A stretch of DNA of 17,057 bases from Candidatus Pacearchaeota archaeon (GTDB lineage Archaea; Nanobdellota; Nanobdellia; Pacearchaeales; GW2011-AR1): contig JAUYJY010000014.1 in NCBI GenBank assembly GCA_030699205.1, positions 1-17,057 of the forward strand. Reading direction: 5' to 3'. Below are positions 12,683 through 17,057 of the stretch, piece after piece (position 1 is the stretch's first letter; each line of letters starts with the position of its first letter). The translations under genes and the position numbers were made by a program. Below the pieces are notes generated by a model, which made no database searches, was not told the DNA's origin, and worked only from the letters and a program-made list of their open reading frames with translations.

Positions 12683-13768
12683 ATGGTATATTCACATTTG
12701 ATTTTTTTAATTATAGGACTAATTCTCTTGATTAAGGGCTCTGATTTTTTTGTAGAGTCTTCCTCAAGAATAGCAAAAAGGCTCGGAGTTTCAGAGTTTA
12801 TTATAGGGCTTACTCTTGTTGCAATTGGAACATCAATCCCCGAATTTTCAACAGCAATTGCGGCCTCTCTAAAAGGAAATAGCGGAATAATAATCGGAGA
12901 TATAATCGGAAGCAACATCACCAATATGAGTCTGATTCTTGGAATCGGTTCATTAATTGCAGTAATAACCATAAAAAAATCAATTTTCAAAAAAGACGGC
13001 TATATAATGGTTGTCTCAATGGCAATGCTTTTTATCTTAATGCTTGACAAAGTCATCACAAGGGCGGAAGGAGCATTGCTTTTATTAATATTTATAGCTT
13101 ACACTTTATTTAATTTCTCTTCAAAAAAAACAAGAGAAACATACGACTTTGAGGGATTCTTAGATTATTTTCTTAAATTCAAATATTTGATTACAATAAA
13201 AGACAAATTCATAAGAAGAGAAATAAAAAAACAAAACCCCTTAATAAAACAGGAAAAACAAAAAAAACAAACACAAAAAGAACAATATGAATCAAAAAAA
13301 GAATATTATGAATTTAAAGAATCATTTATCAAGGATTTAATGATATTAATTATAGGTGCGGGTGCAATTTTCTTCGGAGCCAAATCATTAATTGCAGAAA
13401 GCATCTGGGCGGCCGAAGCTCTTGGAATTTCAACAACAATAATCGGAGCAACGTTAATTGCATTAGGAACAACAACACCTGAATTGGGCGTAACAATAAG
13501 GGCCGCAAAAAAAGGATACAGCGATTTAATAATCGGGAACATTTTTGGAAGTTGCATCACGAACATATTATTAGTAATCGGAATTTCAGGAATAATAAAC
13601 CCCGTTTCAATAAATAACACAACGTTAATTTTCACAGTCCCATTTATGATATTAATTTCATTAATTTTATTGCTCTTTATGAAAACTGAATGGAGAATAA
13701 AAAAGAAGGAAGGAATTATACTCCTCGCATTATATGCACTATTCTTTTTCCTTATATTTGTCTTTTGA
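12683..13768 (+). CDS. CaCA-superfamily cation antiporter (Na+/Ca2+ exchanger type)
   Basis: 361 aa with about ten membrane helices in two homologous halves. The alpha-1 repeat (about 41-80) reads IGLTLVAIGTSIPEFSTAIA, then GDIIGSNITNMSLILGIG; the alpha-2 repeat (about 252-295) reads IIGATLIALGTTTPELGVTI, then GNIFGSCITNILLVIGIS. E54 and E267 are the paired acidic residues that bind the cation in this family. The halves are joined by a very charged loop rich in K, Q and E (about residues 155-215), which should lie in the cytoplasm. The protein probably exports Ca2+ in exchange for Na+ or H+; the ion cannot be fixed from sequence. It follows the 44-aa gene by 9 bp and precedes a Ca2+ ATPase. 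Confidence 0.92.
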   Translation: MVYSHLIFLIIGLILLIKGSDFFVESSSRIAKRLGVSEFIIGLTLVAIGTSIPEFSTAIAASLKGNSGIIIGDIIGSNITNMSLILGIGSLIAVITIKKSIFKKDGYIMVVSMAMLFILMLDKVITRAEGALLLLIFIAYTLFNFSSKKTRETYDFEGFLDYFLKFKYLITIKDKFIRREIKKQNPLIKQEKQKKQTQKEQYESKKEYYEFKESFIKDLMILIIGAGAIFFGAKSLIAESIWAAEALGISTTIIGATLIALGTTTPELGVTIRAAKKGYSDLIIGNIFGSCITNILLVIGISGIINPVSINNTTLIFTVPFMILISLILLLFMKTEWRIKKKEGIILLALYALFFFLIFVF

Positions 13769-13795
13769 TGGGCTGTAAAGTTAGAGTCATCTGGC

Positions 13796-13801
13796 TTTTT
13801 T
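13796..13801 (+). terminator. T-tract after the antiporter gene
   Basis: A run of six T about 28 bp after the stop codon at 13768. Such runs are enough to end transcription in many archaea. No hairpin is evident. Confidence 0.35.
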
Positions 13802-13979
13802 ATCAAAGGCTTATGGGTTAATATGCACAAATAACCTTTGCGTAAAATAGTTATACTTTACCATCGATAAATCCATCATAATTTGATACTATAATATTAA
13901 TGGTTTAGATTTTTAATAGTTATTTTAATTATAATTTAGGACAAAATGACTTTAAGTAGACAATGTCGTCTTTTGATTA

Positions 13980-14068
13980 TAGTCTAAGACATTTATAATT
14001 GAAAGGTATTTGTCTTAGACTATTAGCGGAAGAACAAAAAACTGTTCAAAATATTTTGTCTTCTGCTA
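13980..14068 (+). repeat. Family I repeat, short form, copy F
   Basis: Complete 89-bp copy, flanked by TA on both sides, with perfect hairpin 1 arms TAGTCTAAGACA/TGTCTTAGACTA. It lies 38 bp before the start of the Ca2+ ATPase, so its right end almost touches the likely TATA box of that gene (CTATTTAAATG, 14071-14081). Insertion here may have set or changed the promoter. The gap 13769-13979 before it holds no gene. Confidence 0.92.
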
Positions 14069-14106
14069 TATCTATTTAAATGCGGATTCATTTAAGTTTA
14101 TATAAA

Positions 14107-16821
14107 ATGGAGATATACGAACAACCTATTGAGGAGATTTTTAAAATCCTAAATTCAAATTCGGAAGGATTAACAGAGCAAGAGGCAAAAAAAAGACTTG
14201 AAAAATATGGATTAAACCAGTTAAAAGAAAAGAAAAAAATAAATCCTCTGGTAATTTTCTTTAAGCAATTTAAGAGCTTTATAATTTATATTCTCCTCTT
14301 TGCAGTTTTAATCTCTTTACTCACCCGCGAATATATAGATTCAGCAGTTATTGGTGCAATTTTAGTTTTTAATGCACTATTTGGATTCATTCAGGAATAC
14401 AAGGCAGAGAAATCAATAGAAGCCCTAAAAAAGCTATCTGCATTAAAGACGCGGGTTTTAAGGGATGAAAAGATTAAAGAAATTGATGCTAAAGAACTTG
14501 TTCCGGGAGATATTATTATATTAGAAGAAGGAGATAAAATTCCAGCTGATGCCAGAATAATTGAACAAAAAAACCTAAGAGTTTTAGAATCTTCTTTAAC
14601 GGGAGAATCATCTCCCTCATCAAAGACTTCAGATGTCTTGAAAGGAAATCTTGCACTTGCAGACAGAAAAAATATGCTCTTTTGCAGCACATTAATAACA
14701 AAGGGAAGAGGAAAGGCATTAGTTGTTTCAACAGCAATGGACACAGAGATAGGAAAAATTGCAACCCTCATAAACGAAGTCGAAAAAGAGCAAACTCCAT
14801 TGCAGAAAAGATTAAACACGTTCGGCAAATATATTGGAGGAGGAGTCATTACAATAGCAGTAATCATATTTATAATTGGGGGATTAAAAGAAAATATTTT
14901 TTCATTTTTATTTTCAGGACAATTTGCACCGTTTCTTGAACATGCAAGATCGTGGCTCTTGACGGCAATAGCACTCGCAGTTGCAGCAGTTCCGGAGGGA
15001 TTACCTGCGATAGTTACAGTGTCACTTGCATTTGGAGTTAAACGAATGCTCACTAAAAATGCATTAATAAGAAGACTTCCCTCAATAGAAACTCTTGGTT
15101 CCACCACAGTCATATGTTCTGATAAAACCGGAACTTTAACAAAAAATGAGATGACTGTGACAAAAGCTTACACAAATTTAAAGGAGATAGAAATAACTGG
15201 AAGCGGATATGATTTAAACGGAAAGATAACATATAAGGAAAAACCAATAACAAACTATGAAAATCTCTTATTTAAAATAGGAGCATTATGCAATAACGCA
15301 TCTTTCAATATTAATTCAGATTCAAACTCAAAAAATAAAATAGAAATAACCGGAGACCCAACAGAAATATCTCTTTTGATAAGCGCAAAAAAAGCAGGGA
15401 TGTCATTTCAGGAGTTGCAAAAAGAATGGAAAAGAATTGATGAAGAGCCATTTGAAGCCGAAAGAAAAATGATGAGCACATTAAACAAAGACCCAAAACA
15501 AAATAAATTATGGGTTTTCACAAAGGGTGCACCTGAAGAAGTTTTAAAATGTTGCACAAAAATCTTTATTAACGGAAAGATAAAAACCTTAGACTCAAAG
15601 ACAAAATCTCAAATTCTTAAAAAAAATGAAGACTTCGCAAAGGGTGCGTTAAGAATTTTGGCGTTTGCTTATAAACAATATGATTCTAAATCTCTCTCAA
15701 AAAATTCTTCAATAGAAAAAGAGCTTATTTTTGTGGGCTTGCAGGGAATGATAGACCCCCCAAGAGATGAAGTCAGAGAGTCAATACAAAAATGCAACGA
15801 GGCAGGAATAAAAGTAATTATGGTTACGGGAGACAATAGATACACCGCAGAAGCAATTGCAAAACAAATAGGAATAAGTGGAGAATCCATTAATGGAGTT
15901 GATTTCTCAAAACTAACCGAAAAAGAAAAACAAGACAGAATAGAAAATATCTCAATTTTCTCAAGAGTTGATCCCGAACATAAATTAGAAATAATTAAGC
16001 TATTGCAAGGCAAGGGACATATATGTGCAATGACAGGAGATGGAGTAAATGATGCCCCCGCACTAAAAAAAGCAGATATAGGAATTGCAATGGGCATAAA
16101 AGGAACTGACGTTGCAAAAGAGTCGAGCGATATGATTTTAACAGACGATAACTTCGCAAGCATAGTAAATTCAGTAGAAGAAGGCAGGGGGATTTATGAT
16201 AATATAAGTAAATTTATCAATTACTTGCTTTCATCAAATATCGCAGAAGTTCTGATTATATTCATTGCAATAATTCTTAGCTTTCCTCTCCCCCTTACAG
16301 CAATCATGCTTTTGTGGATAAATCTCGTTACGGACGGATTTCCAGCACTTGCATTGTCTGCAGACCCTTATTCAGAGGGCATAATGAAACGCCCCCCAAA
16401 AAAATCAGCAAAACAAATGCTTGGGAAGGATGCATTGTTAAATATGATTTATGTTGCAGTTCTAATCACTATTGCAGTTTTATTTCTATTTTATTTAGGA
16501 TTTAAAAGAAACTACGATATCAAACAAATTCAAACAATTGCATTTACGGGAATAATCATAATGGAATTTGCAAGAATTTATATGATTCGTGCAGAATATA
16601 AAATAAAAGTATTCAGCAATGCATGGCTTATAATCGCAATAATCTTTTCAATAATACTCCAAATCATAGTAATATACACCCCAATAAGTAAATTCTTCGG
16701 AACATTCCCTATAACATTAACAAATTGGATTGAAATTATAGGTGCGACTGCAATTGTCTTTATAATAAGCACAGCAAGTATAAAGTTAAAAGACAAGTTC
16801 AATAAAAGCAAGTTAGTGTAA
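14107..16821 (+). CDS. Calcium-transporting P-type ATPase (P2A, SERCA-like)
   Basis: 904 aa from ATG 14107, chosen because MEIYEQPIEEIFKILNSNSE starts like other P2 ATPases and a TATA-like box lies about 26-36 bp upstream; ATG 14080 would add nine residues. The actuator TGES is at 165-168, the phosphorylated Asp339 in DKTGTLTKNE, and GDGVNDAP at 644-651. The Ca2+ ligands of SERCA are all there: PEGLP with E297 in M4, N711 and E714 in M5 (SSNIAE), N739, T742 and D743 in M6 (NLVTDG), and E820 in M8 (IIMEF). It pumps Ca2+ out of the cytoplasm using ATP. It is next to the CaCA exchanger but separated by repeat F and its own promoter. Length is normal for the family. Confidence 0.95.
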   Translation: MEIYEQPIEEIFKILNSNSEGLTEQEAKKRLEKYGLNQLKEKKKINPLVIFFKQFKSFIIYILLFAVLISLLTREYIDSAVIGAILVFNALFGFIQEYKAEKSIEALKKLSALKTRVLRDEKIKEIDAKELVPGDIIILEEGDKIPADARIIEQKNLRVLESSLTGESSPSSKTSDVLKGNLALADRKNMLFCSTLITKGRGKALVVSTAMDTEIGKIATLINEVEKEQTPLQKRLNTFGKYIGGGVITIAVIIFIIGGLKENIFSFLFSGQFAPFLEHARSWLLTAIALAVAAVPEGLPAIVTVSLAFGVKRMLTKNALIRRLPSIETLGSTTVICSDKTGTLTKNEMTVTKAYTNLKEIEITGSGYDLNGKITYKEKPITNYENLLFKIGALCNNASFNINSDSNSKNKIEITGDPTEISLLISAKKAGMSFQELQKEWKRIDEEPFEAERKMMSTLNKDPKQNKLWVFTKGAPEEVLKCCTKIFINGKIKTLDSKTKSQILKKNEDFAKGALRILAFAYKQYDSKSLSKNSSIEKELIFVGLQGMIDPPRDEVRESIQKCNEAGIKVIMVTGDNRYTAEAIAKQIGISGESINGVDFSKLTEKEKQDRIENISIFSRVDPEHKLEIIKLLQGKGHICAMTGDGVNDAPALKKADIGIAMGIKGTDVAKESSDMILTDDNFASIVNSVEEGRGIYDNISKFINYLLSSNIAEVLIIFIAIILSFPLPLTAIMLLWINLVTDGFPALALSADPYSEGIMKRPPKKSAKQMLGKDALLNMIYVAVLITIAVLFLFYLGFKRNYDIKQIQTIAFTGIIIMEFARIYMIRAEYKIKVFSNAWLIIAIIFSIILQIIVIYTPISKFFGTFPITLTNWIEIIGATAIVFIISTASIKLKDKFNKSKLV

Positions 16822-16826
16822 ATCCC

Positions 16827-16832
16827 TTTTTT
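16827..16832 (+). terminator. T-tract after the Ca2+ ATPase gene
   Basis: Six T directly after the stop codon at 16819-16821 (CCC then T-run). It is a plausible archaeal terminator. No hairpin is seen. Confidence 0.45.
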
Positions 16833-16890
16833 CCATCAAATATATACCCGACCAATATCCCATATTCTCATTGCTGCAAATTCTATATTA

Positions 16891-17057
16891 TAGTCTAAGA
16901 CATTTATAATTGAACTGTATTTGTCTTAGACTATTAGCGGAAGAACAAAAAACTGTTCAAAATATGGACAATTCTGCCGATTAGCACAATTGTTTTCAGA
17001 ATTGTACAGATAGAGAATTCTGGACAAATAGTGTTCCAATTATCAGAATTATCTATA
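16891..17057 (+). repeat. Family I repeat, long form, copy G (right end cut by window edge)
   Basis: Long copy with intact left end TAGTCTAAGACA, left flank TA. The inner module is 16965-17055 and is complete at 91 bp; the window ends exactly on the TA that follows it, before the right arm of hairpin 2. It differs from copy A at few positions (for example loop AACTG in place of AAAGG, and CCG in place of TTG in the first inner hairpin), so it is a separate copy and not the same one seen from the other end. Confidence 0.92.

Noticed and set aside
12511..12990. 159-aa minus-strand frame
   Set aside because: Shadow of the exchanger and the 44-aa gene; repetitive composition and no promoter.
14391..15113. 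240-aa minus-strand frame inside the Ca2+ ATPase gene
   Set aside because: Antisense shadow of a well-conserved P-type ATPase.
1..17057. CRISPR array formed by the recurring repeat
   Set aside because: Copies are kilobases apart with genes between them, not spaced by short unique spacers, and no cas genes are present.
1..17057. Circular molecule closed through the end repeats
   Set aside because: The repeat copies at the two ends differ at several bases, so they are not the same copy read twice.

Overview
The window looks like AT-rich archaeal chromosome, most likely from a DPANN lineage such as Pacearchaeota or Woesearchaeota. The archaeal marks are a neighbouring pair of archaeal/eukaryotic-type ribosomal proteins (eL33/L35Ae and uL16/L10e), a TrmB-family regulator, an archaeal-type antitoxin/RelE pair, and TATA-like boxes about 25-35 bp before many start codons. 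The DPANN placement is an inference from gene content and gene size, not a phylogeny. No tRNA, rRNA, CRISPR array or transposase gene was recognised.

Layout. Positions 1-5.9 kb are an accessory region of small, mostly unrelated genes: a nucleotidyltransferase-HEPN fusion, a small membrane protein, a 169-aa unknown, a 4-TM membrane protein, an RHH antitoxin/RelE toxin operon, a nucleoside-2-deoxyribosyltransferase-like protein and a 268-aa helical unknown. Positions 6.2-11.1 kb are mostly housekeeping genes on the minus strand: PEP synthase with a long acidic tail, uL16, eL33 and a TrmB regulator. Positions 11.1-16.8 kb are on the plus strand: a 335-aa unknown, a 44-aa basic CxxC protein, a CaCA-type cation exchanger and a SERCA-like Ca2+ P-type ATPase. 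The last two could form a calcium-export module.

Two families of non-coding repeats are the most interesting content. Family I has seven copies (1, 4634, 5988, 9223, 12324, 13980, 16891), all intergenic and all in one orientation. Each is built of hairpins, has inverted termini of the form TAG-NNN-AAGACA, and is flanked by TA, as expected of a MITE using TA targets (IS630/Tc1-mariner style). Short copies are 89 bp. Long copies are 182 bp and carry a second 91-bp double-hairpin module, itself with inverted ends and a TA duplication, at one exact site: a nested element. Both window ends fall inside long copies.

Family II has five copies (about 1507, 1934, 2710, 3236, 4734), also all in one orientation. 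Each sits between genes of the accessory region, so that genes and elements alternate like cassettes. Its members share a short motif and then a fold best seen as a three-way junction. In the two best copies the helices are kept while the bases change, which is covariation. I do not recognise this family. It may be a structured RNA or a recombination site folded in single-stranded DNA, and it is the best candidate for an undescribed system here.
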